A stretch of 64,000 nt of DNA. Origin: Candidatus Peregrinibacteria bacterium CG1_02_54_53 (lineage in GTDB: Bacteria; Patescibacteriota; Gracilibacteria; Peribacterales; Peribacteraceae). Positions 28,747 through 39,183 of the stretch are shown one piece after another (within the stretch, counting starts at the first letter, position 1; every line of letters begins with the position of its first letter). A program made the translations under genes and the position numbers. The notes under the pieces were generated by a model. That model was not told the DNA's origin and ran no database searches. It saw only the letters and a list, made by a program, of their open reading frames with translations. The stretch covers positions 1 to 64,000 of the forward strand of contig MNWP01000003.1 of NCBI GenBank assembly GCA_001872575.1. The letters run 5' to 3'.

Positions 28747-30819
28747 TTATGCCTCCACAATCACCTTGGCATCGAGAATAGTGAGGTCTTTGGCGGTAAC
28801 CAGAACGGGGTTCAGATCGATCGCACTGATTTGCGGACACTCCACGGACAATCGTGAAACGGTCGCTATGAGCCGGGCGAGCGCATCCACATTCAGTTGT
28901 GGTTTGCCACGCAGGCCAAGGAGGAGTTTCCAGCTGGTGAGCTGCGTGAGCATAGGATAGGCCTGCTCAGGCGAGACAGGCGCCACGCGGAAAGCAGTAT
29001 CTTTGAAGAGTTCGGTGTAGATGCCACCGAGTCCGGCCATCACCAGATGCCCGGCCGTCTCATCCTTAAGGGCACCTACAATAAACTCGCTGCCCGGCGG
29101 TAAACTCTGCTGAATGAGCACGCCGGCCACGCGCGCCTTTGGCGCTTTGGATTTCACACTCTTTGTGATCCTGGCGAATGCCGAGCGTACTTGTGCATCA
29201 CTCGTGAGGTGCACCGCCACACCGCCCACATCCATCTTGTGCAAAATTTCTTTGGAACTGATTTTCGCAACGACGGGATACCCGATACTGCACGCTATCT
29301 TCACCGCGGCATCGGCGGTCTTGACCACCTGCCCCTGCGGAAGCGGAATCTTGTAGAGCTCAAGGAGCGAGCGGGTGCGTGCCTCGTTGAGCAGCCCCTT
29401 TCCGCCTGCCTGCAGAATACGCCTGGCCCTGGCTGCGCGTTTGGCATTCATGGGAATGGCACGACGTTTCGCAACTGATATTTTGGCTCTCCTAAGCGAA
29501 GAGAAGATATGCATGGCAGATTCCGGACACGAAAAATTGGGAACGCCATGTGCGTGCAGCACTGAGACCGCTTCACGAATGCTCTCTCCTCCCATGAAAC
29601 AACAGAGGATAGGAAAGAGCGGATGCCGATCTTTAATGGCAACAATGGTCTCGGCGATCTCCTTTGCCGGAGTCATGATCTGGGGAGTGAGAATCGCCAG
29701 CGCGCCATCGATGTTCGGATCCTGTGCGGCAGCCGTCAGTGCATGTTCGTAGCGGTCGGCCAACGCATCACCCAATACATCGATGGGATTTCTGGCACTG
29801 GAGGAGGGTGGCAAAACTGCGCGCAACTTCGCCTCATTCTTGGACGATAAGGAAGGGAGAATGAGCTCTTCTCGAACGGCCGCATCGGTCGCGAGGACGC
29901 CGGGTCCGCCCGCATTTGTGACAATGGCGATGCGATCGGAAAGCAATGAAGGTTGTTGCGAGAGTGTTCGCAGCAAGTCGAGAAACTGTCGCGTTGATCG
30001 CGCACGTAAAATCCCCGCCTGTTCGCAAATGGCTTCAATCGCCGCATCGGATCCCGCAAGTGCTCCGGTATGCGATGAAGCTGCGGCCCTTCCCTGCTCG
30101 GTAATACCGCCCTTGAGAAGGACGATGGGCTTGGTACGTCCGATCCGCTCAGCGAGTGCAAGAAATCGACGTCCATCCACGATACCTTCAACGTAAAGAC
30201 CGATCACCGTCGTCTCCGTATCCTTCTCACAAATCTCGAGCAGATCGCACTCGTCCATGGTCACTTTGTTCCCGAGACTGAGAAACAACGAGAGTTTGAG
30301 GCCGATGACGTCGGCACGATCGATGAATGCATCACCGAGTGCTCCCGACTGGCTGATGAGCGCCACCCCTCCCGCGGGCGGAAGCCGATTGGCGAAAGAG
30401 GCATTAAGACCGATACCCGGACGTATGAATCCGAGTGAATTGGGCCCCACCAAGTGCATATGGTGACGTTCGACAACGCGCCTGAGCTTGTCTTCGATGG
30501 CACGGCCATCCACCCCCACCTCACGAAATCCGGAGCTGATGATCACGAGTGCTTTGACTCCTTTCTTGCCACATTCTTCCGCAATTGCCGGAACAGTCAT
30601 GGCGGGCGTGGCGATAACGGCGACGTCAATGGGGCCCGGAACAGCGGAAACCGACGCGTACACCTGCTGATCGAGAATCGATCCGCCTTTCGGATTGATC
30701 GGATAGATATTTCCCTTGTAACCCTGCGTGAGAAGATTTCTCAAAATTAAATGCCCGACCTTGTGCTCATCACTCGAAGCACCGATCACCGCAACCGAGT
30801 CGGGACGCAGGAGGGACAT
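28747..30819 (-). CDS. Acetate--CoA ligase (ADP-forming), alpha-beta fusion / acyl-CoA synthetase
   Basis: LRPDSVAVIGASSDEHKVGHLILRNL, SQSGALGDAFIDRA, ATP-grasp region PVVAKISSKEILHKMDVGGVAVHL. Confidence 0.92.
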   Translation of the reverse strand: MSLLRPDSVAVIGASSDEHKVGHLILRNLLTQGYKGNIYPINPKGGSILDQQVYASVSAVPGPIDVAVIATPAMTVPAIAEECGKKGVKALVIISSGFREVGVDGRAIEDKLRRVVERHHMHLVGPNSLGFIRPGIGLNASFANRLPPAGGVALISQSGALGDAFIDRADVIGLKLSLFLSLGNKVTMDECDLLEICEKDTETTVIGLYVEGIVDGRRFLALAERIGRTKPIVLLKGGITEQGRAAASSHTGALAGSDAAIEAICEQAGILRARSTRQFLDLLRTLSQQPSLLSDRIAIVTNAGGPGVLATDAAVREELILPSLSSKNEAKLRAVLPPSSSARNPIDVLGDALADRYEHALTAAAQDPNIDGALAILTPQIMTPAKEIAETIVAIKDRHPLFPILCCFMGGESIREAVSVLHAHGVPNFSCPESAMHIFSSLRRAKISVAKRRAIPMNAKRAARARRILQAGGKGLLNEARTRSLLELYKIPLPQGQVVKTADAAVKIACSIGYPVVAKISSKEILHKMDVGGVAVHLTSDAQVRSAFARITKSVKSKAPKARVAGVLIQQSLPPGSEFIVGALKDETAGHLVMAGLGGIYTELFKDTAFRVAPVSPEQAYPMLTQLTSWKLLLGLRGKPQLNVDALARLIATVSRLSVECPQISAIDLNPVLVTAKDLTILDAKVIVEA

Positions 30820-30924
30820 CGCAGAGATTGTAGGCGTGTTTACCGCTCTATTCCATCGTACACGTGCGCGCCTTGGGTATACGGAGCACGGGGCCTATAC
30901 TCATCGTGTTCTTCCCCCTCCCTT

Positions 30925-31686
30925 ATGTTCGATCTCACCGGAAAAGTCGCCCTCGTCACCGGAGCACAACGCGGGATGGGACGTGCCGATGCACTCGCAC
31001 TCGCCGTGCAGGGCGCAACAGTCATCGTGACCGACATCGACCTTAAAACATGTGAATCTGTGGTGAAGGAAATTGAGAAATCCGACGGCAAAGCGGCAGC
31101 GTTCGTCCTGAATGTGACGAACAAGAAACAGATCGACGCGGTATTCGACGCCGTCATCAAGCAGTACAAGAAAATCGATATCCTCGTGAATAATGCCGGA
31201 ATCTTCCGCCCCAAATCGGCACTGGAAATGACCGAGGAGGAGTGGCAGCAGACGATCGACGTGAATCTGAAAGGCTACTTTCTCTGCGCACAGCGAGCAG
31301 CAAAAGAGATGGCCAAACAAAAGTACGGCCGCATCATCAACATCGCCTCGATCGCCTGCGGGCAGGTGGGTGTGGGATTCATGGGAACGGCGCATTACAG
31401 CGCCACGAAAGGTGGTGTCATCGGCATGACCGAGACCATGGCGCTTGAATGGGCGCCGCTCGGCATCACGGTGAACGCCATCGGCCCGGGCGCGATCGAC
31501 ACGCCCATGGTCGCCATGATCAAGGATGATCCCGCATCTATGAAATCTATCACCGACCGCGTGCCGATGAAACGGATGGGCAAGCCCGAAGAAATTGCAG
31601 CAGCCGTCGTGTTCCTGGCATCGGACGAAGCGAGCTATGTGACCGGCGCCACGCTCTTCGTAGACGGTGGATACCTTGCGGCATAA
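30925..31686 (+). CDS. SDR family oxidoreductase (FabG-like)
   Basis: GKVALVTGAQRGMG, NNAG, YSATKGG, VNAIGPGAIDTPM. Confidence 0.95.
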   Translation: MFDLTGKVALVTGAQRGMGRADALALAVQGATVIVTDIDLKTCESVVKEIEKSDGKAAAFVLNVTNKKQIDAVFDAVIKQYKKIDILVNNAGIFRPKSALEMTEEEWQQTIDVNLKGYFLCAQRAAKEMAKQKYGRIINIASIACGQVGVGFMGTAHYSATKGGVIGMTETMALEWAPLGITVNAIGPGAIDTPMVAMIKDDPASMKSITDRVPMKRMGKPEEIAAAVVFLASDEASYVTGATLFVDGGYLAA

Positions 31687-31693
31687 TTTCCTT

Positions 31694-32539
31694 TCACGTT
31701 CCAACCGCCACCAGAACCACATCCGCGCCGAGGGCAAGCACGAAACCACTGATCAACCCCCATCCCATCCAGACGTGGGATTCCAGTTTACGGCCTGCAG
31801 CAAGCATCTCGCTGATCACATACATCATGGCTCCGCCAGCCAGGGCGAGAAAGAGAATTGCCAGAAGATCCGAATGGAATATGTATCCGAGCAGCGTACC
31901 CAGAAAATTCGGGCCACCTGCGATCAGACCAAGCAGAAGAAGGAATTTCCACGAAACCCTCTGGCGAAGAAGCGGAGCCACGATGCCGAAAGCCTCGGTG
32001 ATATTATGAAGACCGAATCCGATGATGAGCAGGAGTGACAGTGACCAAGCGCCCTGAACGGCCGCGTTGCCGATCGCAAGCCCCTCGGAAAAATTATGCA
32101 GGCCGATACCCGCTGCAATGAGCAACGCCAGAGAACGTGCCGGCAACTCAGAAGTGTGACGAAGAGCATGACGACCGTAGAAAAGCGGTCCAAGCAGTCC
32201 ACCGGAAAATCCGGCAATCAGTATAACGAACAGCAATGTTGCTTCGCTTATACCAAGCTCTGTCGCTTCTTCGAGCGGCTCGACCGCATGTTCCACAATA
32301 TCCGTGAAAAGAAAAAAGAGAATGCCGACTGCCAGTGCATTCAAAAAGGAAAGCTGAGCTCTTGATACGGCACGAAAGCGTGCAAGTGGCATGCCAAAAA
32401 ATATCGTAAACCCCGACAGGGCGCCCAGAACGAGCGTGGAAGAGAAGGACATAATAATGGCGGAAGAGAATAGATCGCCGAGTTGATCGAATAGCTCGAC
32501 GTTTTGCGTAATCCTAGACCACGAAAAGATGTCAAACAA
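31694..32539 (-). CDS. ZIP family metal transporter
   Basis: GIGLHNFSEGLAIG and GFGLHNITEAFGI motifs. Confidence 0.9.
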   Translation of the reverse strand: MFDIFSWSRITQNVELFDQLGDLFSSAIIMSFSSTLVLGALSGFTIFFGMPLARFRAVSRAQLSFLNALAVGILFFLFTDIVEHAVEPLEEATELGISEATLLFVILIAGFSGGLLGPLFYGRHALRHTSELPARSLALLIAAGIGLHNFSEGLAIGNAAVQGAWSLSLLLIIGFGLHNITEAFGIVAPLLRQRVSWKFLLLLGLIAGGPNFLGTLLGYIFHSDLLAILFLALAGGAMMYVISEMLAAGRKLESHVWMGWGLISGFVLALGADVVLVAVGT

Positions 32540-32616
32540 GCGGCACCATCTACCAGATCAGAGATCGGGCCACCGCTTCGCCTTGCGAGTCCTCAAACTT
32601 CCGCGAGAATAGAGCC

Positions 32617-35334
32617 ATGACCGGTGCAATCGAAAAGCCTCTCCATACACCAGATCCTTTTGCGAAGAGCGTGTGGCACACCATGACGGTTGAGGAAACC
32701 GTGAATGCCTTGCACACACCCGCACAGAGCGGCCTGAACGAAACGGAGGCGCAGCGCAGACTCAAGGAATACGGTCCGAATGCGCTCAAGAAAGTGGACG
32801 GCATTTCGCCGTGGAGAATCCTCTTTGAACAGGTGAAGAACGTGCTCATTGTGATCTTGATCATCGCCATTGCCCTCTCCGCTGCGCTGGGGCATGAGAT
32901 CGAAGCCGTCACGATCGGCATCATCGTCGTCTTTGCCGTTGTACTGGGGTTCGTGCAGGAATTCAAGGCCGAACGTGCTATCGAGGCTTTGCGCAAGATG
33001 GCTGCCCCCCTCGCCACCGTACTGCGCGGCGGAGAAGAGAAAGAAATTCCTGCTCGCGATATCGTGCCGGGCGACGTGATTTTTCTTGTGGCGGGAAACC
33101 GCATTCCTGCGGACGGACGTGTATTGAAATCCGTCAATCTGCACGCCGAAGAGGCATCGCTCACCGGAGAATCGATACCCGTGGCGAAGGCGATTGAACC
33201 GATGCTCAGTGAAAACCCGCCCATCGGCGATCGCCACAACATGCTCTTTGCCGGTACGGCCATCACCTACGGTCGCGGTACTATGATCGTCACTGCTACC
33301 GGCATGCAGACCGAATTCGGCAAGATTGCGCAACTGCTTCAGACTGTAAAAGAGAGCGCCACGCCACTGCAACGCAACCTGGATGCGGTTGGCAAGCGTC
33401 TTGCTCAATGGGCTTCTGTCATCGTCGTTCTCATCGTCGGTGCCGGCATCGTACGCGGCCAGCCGATTCTCGACATGATCATCTTCGGGGTGGCGTTGGC
33501 CGTGGCCGTTGTGCCCGAGGCACTTCCTGCCGTCGTAACGATCTCGCTGGCCATCGGCGTTCAGCGCATGGTGAAGCGCAATGCACTCATTCGTCACTTG
33601 CCGGCTGTCGAAACGCTCGGCAGCACTTCGGTCATCTGCTCCGACAAAACCGGCACGCTCACTCGAGACGAGATGACCGTGCGCCGCATCTGGATGTGGG
33701 ATGAAACGTACGACGTCACCGGAAGCGGCTATGAACCCAAAGGGGAATTCCAAAAGGACAAGCAACACATTGATCCGCCCGAGACACTCCGCGATCTGCT
33801 GCGCGCAGCCGTACTCGCTTCGGATACGCGACTCGTACGCGGAGAGGGTGGTACATGGAGCATCAAGGGTGACCCGACGGAAGGATCGCTCGTGGTTGTC
33901 GCAGCGAAGGCGGGTATCCACAAGGATAGAGAAGATGAGCTCGCACCGAGGAAATCCGAAATCCCTTTCACCTCGGAATCCAAGCGCATGGTCACGTTAC
34001 TCGAAACGCCACAGGGCCTCACGGCCTTCGCGAAGGGTGCCCCCGAAGTGATTGTGGAATCGTGCGGATACATTCGCACGCCGGAAGGAACGACTGCCTT
34101 GACTGCTGATGTGAAGACGAAAGTGCTTACGGTCGCCCGCACGATGGCCAATGACGCTCTGCGCCTGCTGGCGGTCGCCGTCAAAGAAACCGGTGACATC
34201 ACCGACACGGGAGCGGGTATGACCCTGCTCGGGCTCATCGGCATGATCGACCCGGCGCGCGCAGAGGCACTGGCGGCTGTGCATCGTTGCGAGGAAGCAG
34301 GCATTCGCGTCGTGATGATCACGGGCGATCACCCCATCACCGCACAAGCCGTGGCAAAGGAGCTCAATATTCTGCACAACAATCGGGTGGTCACGGGTCA
34401 GGGCCTGGACGATATGAGTGATGCCGAACTGGAATCCGCCATCGGCAATATCGACGTTTTTGCACGTGTTTCGCCCGCGCATAAGCTTCGGGTCGTCACC
34501 GCTCTGCAGAAACAAGGCCGTATCGTCGCCATGACCGGTGACGGTGTGAATGATGCGCCCGCACTCAAAAAAGCGGATGTGGGTGTGGCTATGGGCATAT
34601 CGGGTACCGATGTCAGTCGCGAGGCCGCCGACATGACACTGACCGATGATAACTTCGCCTCGATCGTGGCCGCCGTGGAGGAGGGACGCGCCATCTTCGG
34701 CAACATCAAGAAATATCTCATGTATCTGCTGTCATCGAACATCGGTGAGCTCTGTCTGATGGTCGGCGCAAGTATGCTGGGTACGCCTCTGCCACTGAGC
34801 GCCGTGCAGATTCTGTACGTAAACCTGGCGACTGATGGTTTGCCTGCTCTCGCACTGGCCGTGGATCCTGCAGAGCGTGACCTCATGCGCCATCCGCCGC
34901 GCGACCCCAAAGGCAGAATCTTCAGTCGTTCGGTGGTATTTCTCATGCTTCTGGGGGGACTGTGGTCCGCCTGCGCCAACCTCGGTCTCTTCATCTGGGC
35001 ATCCGCATCGGGCCGATCCGTCGCAGAAGCAATGACAATGACCTTCCTCTCGCTCGTTCTCATTCAGTTCTTCAAAGCGTATAACTTCCGATCCGATCAC
35101 GATTCGGTACTGCGCGGGCTCTTCAGGAATCGCTGGCTCAATATCTCCATCCTCTGGGAAATCCTGCTGCTCATCGCCATCGTATACTGGCCCGTGCTGC
35201 AACATCCTTTTGGAACATTTGCCGTGACAGGCCGTGATTGGATGATCATCCTGCTCCTCGCGGCGACGGTGATTCCCGTGCTCGAAACAGGCAAGTGGAT
35301 GATCCGTCGAGGCATGTTCGGTCTGCACCTTTGA
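32617..35334 (+). CDS. Cation-transporting P-type ATPase (Ca2+ type)
   Basis: SLTGES, CSDKTGTLTRDEMTV, MTGDGVNDAPALKKADVGVAMG. Confidence 0.96.
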   Translation: MTGAIEKPLHTPDPFAKSVWHTMTVEETVNALHTPAQSGLNETEAQRRLKEYGPNALKKVDGISPWRILFEQVKNVLIVILIIAIALSAALGHEIEAVTIGIIVVFAVVLGFVQEFKAERAIEALRKMAAPLATVLRGGEEKEIPARDIVPGDVIFLVAGNRIPADGRVLKSVNLHAEEASLTGESIPVAKAIEPMLSENPPIGDRHNMLFAGTAITYGRGTMIVTATGMQTEFGKIAQLLQTVKESATPLQRNLDAVGKRLAQWASVIVVLIVGAGIVRGQPILDMIIFGVALAVAVVPEALPAVVTISLAIGVQRMVKRNALIRHLPAVETLGSTSVICSDKTGTLTRDEMTVRRIWMWDETYDVTGSGYEPKGEFQKDKQHIDPPETLRDLLRAAVLASDTRLVRGEGGTWSIKGDPTEGSLVVVAAKAGIHKDREDELAPRKSEIPFTSESKRMVTLLETPQGLTAFAKGAPEVIVESCGYIRTPEGTTALTADVKTKVLTVARTMANDALRLLAVAVKETGDITDTGAGMTLLGLIGMIDPARAEALAAVHRCEEAGIRVVMITGDHPITAQAVAKELNILHNNRVVTGQGLDDMSDAELESAIGNIDVFARVSPAHKLRVVTALQKQGRIVAMTGDGVNDAPALKKADVGVAMGISGTDVSREAADMTLTDDNFASIVAAVEEGRAIFGNIKKYLMYLLSSNIGELCLMVGASMLGTPLPLSAVQILYVNLATDGLPALALAVDPAERDLMRHPPRDPKGRIFSRSVVFLMLLGGLWSACANLGLFIWASASGRSVAEAMTMTFLSLVLIQFFKAYNFRSDHDSVLRGLFRNRWLNISILWEILLLIAIVYWPVLQHPFGTFAVTGRDWMIILLLAATVIPVLETGKWMIRRGMFGLHL

Positions 35335-35335
35335 T

Positions 35336-35803
35336 TCACGCGTGATGGTACCCGCTCCCCCGCCGGATTTCGTGTGCGCGGTAAAGCTGCTCGAGAAATA
35401 TCAACCTGCACAATTCGTGAGGAAACGTCATATCCGAGAGTTTAAGCATGCGATACGCACGGCTGCGAACGGCATCAGTCAGACCGTACGCACCGCCGAG
35501 CACAAATGTGAGCGGCCGCCCCGCATCGCGCGTCGACTCCAGTGCATCGGCGAATGCAGTGGATGACATATCCTTGCCACGTTCATCAAGCACCCATACG
35601 TCACCCTCCTGTTTCTCAAGCACCCTAAGAAGGCGCTGCGATTCTTCCTCCGCCTGCCTCGATGAATCCTTCTGCTTGCTTGCAGGAACTTCAACCACAT
35701 CCACTGCACACACGTGACGGAGACGCGCAAGAAAGTCTGCACATCCTGCGGTGATCCAATGGATCTTGAGCGAACCGACGCAGAGCAGCGTGATCTTCTG
35801 CAT
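35336..35803 (-). CDS. rlmH: 23S rRNA (pseudouridine1915-N3)-methyltransferase
   Basis: LDERGKDMSSTAFADAL, FVLGGAYGLTDAV, FPHELCRLIFLEQLYRA. Confidence 0.92.
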   Translation of the reverse strand: MQKITLLCVGSLKIHWITAGCADFLARLRHVCAVDVVEVPASKQKDSSRQAEEESQRLLRVLEKQEGDVWVLDERGKDMSSTAFADALESTRDAGRPLTFVLGGAYGLTDAVRSRAYRMLKLSDMTFPHELCRLIFLEQLYRAHEIRRGSGYHHA

Positions 35804-35826
35804 GCCTCTACAGTACACTGCCGCCA

Positions 35827-37353
35827 CTATTTACGTTGCAGCAAGCTCACCGCCTCAATGTGCGCCGTATGCGGGAAGAGGTCGACCGGTTGCACCGTGC
35901 GCAATTCGTATCCCGCCTTGAGGAACTCGCCCAAGTCACGCGCGAACGTGGCCATGTTGCACGACACGTACACGATCTTTTCGGGCTTGTGCGCTGCCAC
36001 CGCTTCACGTGCATCGGGATGCAATCCTGCACGAGGAGGATCCACGATGATCGTGTTGAACTTATACTTCGATCCGGGCTTCAGTTGTTCGTTGAGCACC
36101 TGCTCGGTACGACCGCGGTAGAAGCTGATGTTGCCGATGCGATTCTTGCCCGCACTCTTCAGTGCGTCTTCGATTGCCGAAGGATGACTCTCGATTCCCA
36201 CGACCTTCTCGCAGAAGCGCGACAGATACTGACCGATCGTTCCCATGCCGCAGTACGCATCCAGCACGGTATCGCGGGGACTGAGGTCCGCAGCGGCTGC
36301 AACGGCCTGATACAGCTTCTCGGCGCCGAGCGTATTTGTCTGGAAAAAGGAGAACGGTGAGATTTCGAAGGAGAGGTCGAAGAGTTTTTCGGTAATGGTG
36401 GGCTTGCCCGTGAGACAGTGAATCTTGGGGCTCTCGGGTTTGTCATTGAGCCCCAGATGCTCGACGACGAGCAACGAAGCGAGACCCGAGCGTCCCCCGA
36501 ACCGCATGAAGTACTGAAACAGCGGCTCAAGTTCCTTTTTGCGTGCATTCACCAGGAAGGCGATCATCTGCTCACCGGTGTTGATACCGCGTCGAAGCAA
36601 AAGAATGCGGAGCATCCCGCGGTGTGTTTTGGGATTATAGACCGGAAGCTTTGTCTCGCTCATGAAACGCCTCACGTCCGTGAGCAACGTCGGCAACTGT
36701 TCGTCGTACAGATGACACTCGGATACCGGCAGAATGGTGGACCACTGACCCGGCATGTGAAAACCAATGGAAGGATTTTCATCGATGAATTGACGTTGGT
36801 TGTTCTTTTCTTCGGTACGCATCGATTCGAAACCGAACGAGAGCTCCAGCTTGTTGCGGTAGTGAAAAACCTGCGGGCTGGGAATGATCTTGAGCACTCT
36901 GCCGCCAAGCGACGCACGCACGGCGGGATCTGCGGGAGTGAGATGCATAAGGGTCTCGCGCACGATGTCTTCCTTATACTGAATCTGTTTAACGTACGAG
37001 AGTTGTTGCCACACACATCCGCCGCAGTTGTGGCAGTGCTGACAGCGCGGCATTACTTCATCCTTCGAACGCTTGAGTACCTTTTCGATCCTGGCTTCGG
37101 CATAACTGCCGCGATTCTTTGTGATGACAATTTCTACCTTCTGACCCGGCAGAGCAGCTGTAACAAATGCAGGAATCTTATCGATATGTGCCAGTCCGGC
37201 TCCTCCATGTGTGAGCTTTTCGATCGTAACGGTATGTCGCTGACCGGGCTTCAGTGAGGCCGTGTGTGAGGCATCTCCGGAAGAAACAGGGCCTTCAAGC
37301 CCTTCCTGCCCGGGCGTTTGCCCGGTGCCTTCCTGTGTGGACAGTGTTGACAT
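35827..37353 (-). CDS. rlmD: 23S rRNA (uracil-5-)-methyltransferase, TRAM domain
   Basis: TRAM region; CxxCxxCxC-like CQHCHNCGGCVWQ; DAYCGMGTIGQYL; VDPPRAGLH; VSCNMATFARDL. Confidence 0.9.
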   Translation of the reverse strand: MSTLSTQEGTGQTPGQEGLEGPVSSGDASHTASLKPGQRHTVTIEKLTHGGAGLAHIDKIPAFVTAALPGQKVEIVITKNRGSYAEARIEKVLKRSKDEVMPRCQHCHNCGGCVWQQLSYVKQIQYKEDIVRETLMHLTPADPAVRASLGGRVLKIIPSPQVFHYRNKLELSFGFESMRTEEKNNQRQFIDENPSIGFHMPGQWSTILPVSECHLYDEQLPTLLTDVRRFMSETKLPVYNPKTHRGMLRILLLRRGINTGEQMIAFLVNARKKELEPLFQYFMRFGGRSGLASLLVVEHLGLNDKPESPKIHCLTGKPTITEKLFDLSFEISPFSFFQTNTLGAEKLYQAVAAAADLSPRDTVLDAYCGMGTIGQYLSRFCEKVVGIESHPSAIEDALKSAGKNRIGNISFYRGRTEQVLNEQLKPGSKYKFNTIIVDPPRAGLHPDAREAVAAHKPEKIVYVSCNMATFARDLGEFLKAGYELRTVQPVDLFPHTAHIEAVSLLQRK

Positions 37354-37396
37354 TATTCTAAAATAGTAGTATAAATATCACCTTTTTTGCTCTCAC

Positions 37397-38314
37397 GTGC
37401 GAGGAAAAACCTTCCTCATCATCGGCATCGCTCTCACGGTCGGCAACGCGTCCGGACCAACCGGAGCCACTGTAAGCATAGCACAAGATCCGCCTGCTGC
37501 AAGTAAGCAAGCCTTGCCAACCGTTGCGCTGCTCCCCCTTCCTGAAGAGTCACATGAGGCACGCCCCGGGTCGCGTATCGTTTCGACGAAACAACGCACG
37601 TGGCAACCTGCCCCTGTTATCGTTCAGGAAGCACCTGCGGTAACCAAAGTATTGCGCCGCAACTTTCTCCCCGTCGTAGATCAGCCCGATATTGAAGAGC
37701 ACCATAAGATCATTGCTGATGAAGTTCTGCGTCTACTCCCTGCAGGTTGTACCAGTCAGTTGAAAAATTTCTACGTTCGCTACGACAAGCCCGAGCGTCG
37801 GGGACTCGCCGGAAAGAGCACGATTATTCTCGATGGTACGTTACCCGATGAGGAATTTCGCGCGGTGCTGATTCACGAGGCATTGGGGCATGTGTTCGAC
37901 TTGGGATGCCTTACGGGGTCGCCGCTCGCAGGTTCCAGTATCTTCAAAGACGGTAACGAACCGATTTTCCGCGATGATCCCAGTCTCTCCTTCTACCGTA
38001 TCTCCTGGTATGACAGTCAAACGCAGCGCGACGATGCCAAGCCCGATGATTTCGTGAGCGGATATGCCGCGTCAGATCCGTTCGAAGATCTGGCCGAGAG
38101 CACCATCTACTACATACTGCAGAATGAAGCATTCACCCAGCGTGCGATGACGAACGCCACACTCGCCGAGAAACTGAAGTGGTTGCAGGCATTTCTGCCG
38201 GTGAATCCGACCTCTGTCGCCACACCCGGTGAAGGATGGGATGGCTCGGTACCATGGGACGCTACAAAGCTGGCCTACTCATGGAAAAATCCTGCAATTG
38301 TCGCGCGCCAGTAA
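37397..38314 (+). CDS. Secreted protein with gluzincin-like HEALGH motif (putative metallopeptidase)
   Basis: N-terminal signal-like segment; VLIHEALGHVFDLG; downstream DPFEDLAEST. Confidence 0.6.
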   Translation: MRGKTFLIIGIALTVGNASGPTGATVSIAQDPPAASKQALPTVALLPLPEESHEARPGSRIVSTKQRTWQPAPVIVQEAPAVTKVLRRNFLPVVDQPDIEEHHKIIADEVLRLLPAGCTSQLKNFYVRYDKPERRGLAGKSTIILDGTLPDEEFRAVLIHEALGHVFDLGCLTGSPLAGSSIFKDGNEPIFRDDPSLSFYRISWYDSQTQRDDAKPDDFVSGYAASDPFEDLAESTIYYILQNEAFTQRAMTNATLAEKLKWLQAFLPVNPTSVATPGEGWDGSVPWDATKLAYSWKNPAIVARQ

Positions 38315-38364
38315 GCTACCGGCGATACGCTATTCACGATAAGCTACGTACGACTCTCTTTTGT

Positions 38365-39180
38365 ATGTCCCGCCCGCGCTTTCTTCTCCTCCTCTGGCTT
38401 CTCTCGGATCTTCTGCTCTTCGTAGGCCTGTACACGCTGGCGTACTTCATGCGCGTGGGATGGATTCTCTCGAGCAACTTCCCGCTCCGTCCGTTTCTCA
38501 TCTCGAGCCTGCTGGTCGCACCGATCTGGCTGCTGGTACTGGGCACCACCCGCACCTTCGCTCTCACGCGAAACCAACGAACCATTCGCAACGCCGCCTA
38601 TATCGCGTACGCCGCTCTGGTGGGTGTGGCACTCTTTACGCTCGCTTTCTACTTCCGTTACAAAACATCATTTCAGGGAGTCAGTCGCCTGCTCCTGCTT
38701 GAGGCATTCATCCTCACGGCAGGTGGAACCTGGACATGGCATCTCATTTTCGACCTGCTGAGGCGCATGGCACTGAGGCGCTCACCACCCAGCTTCCCTA
38801 CGCTCATCGTGGGCCTCACGCGCGAATCGAAGACACTCATCCGGCAACTCAATCAGCATCGTAATCCCCTCGTGCCCGTCGCCATTCTCGACGGACAGGG
38901 AACGAAGGAATCAGAAATCGACGGCGTGCCGGTGTGCGGCAAGCTTGACCGACTCGAAGAAACTTTGCAGCAGAAGGAGATCACGCACCTCGTGCAGTGC
39001 AGTACGCTCGAACAGAGTCTGAACCTGCTCAGCGCCTGCCGGCGTCGCGGCATCACGTACATCCTGTTGCCCTCCGTGCTCGGCATCGTGGAACGTGATG
39101 AGCATGTGGAATCTCTCGAGGGCCTGCCAGTGACCGTCGTACGACCATCGCGCACGGCTTGGTATTCATTCTTTTTTTAG
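38365..39180 (+). CDS. Membrane protein resembling the N-terminal half of polyprenyl glycosylphosphotransferases
   Basis: Four-TM N-terminus then Rossmann-like FPTLIVGLTRESKTLIRQL...VPVAILDGQ; no C-terminal transferase domain before the stop. Confidence 0.65.
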   Translation: MSRPRFLLLLWLLSDLLLFVGLYTLAYFMRVGWILSSNFPLRPFLISSLLVAPIWLLVLGTTRTFALTRNQRTIRNAAYIAYAALVGVALFTLAFYFRYKTSFQGVSRLLLLEAFILTAGGTWTWHLIFDLLRRMALRRSPPSFPTLIVGLTRESKTLIRQLNQHRNPLVPVAILDGQGTKESEIDGVPVCGKLDRLEETLQQKEITHLVQCSTLEQSLNLLSACRRRGITYILLPSVLGIVERDEHVESLEGLPVTVVRPSRTAWYSFFF

Positions 39181-39183
39181 ATT

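Noticed and set aside
32593-33921. 442-aa minus-strand ORF opposite the P-type ATPase gene
   Set aside because: Shadow ORF; the + strand encodes an unmistakable P-type ATPase and the antisense product has no recognisable motifs.
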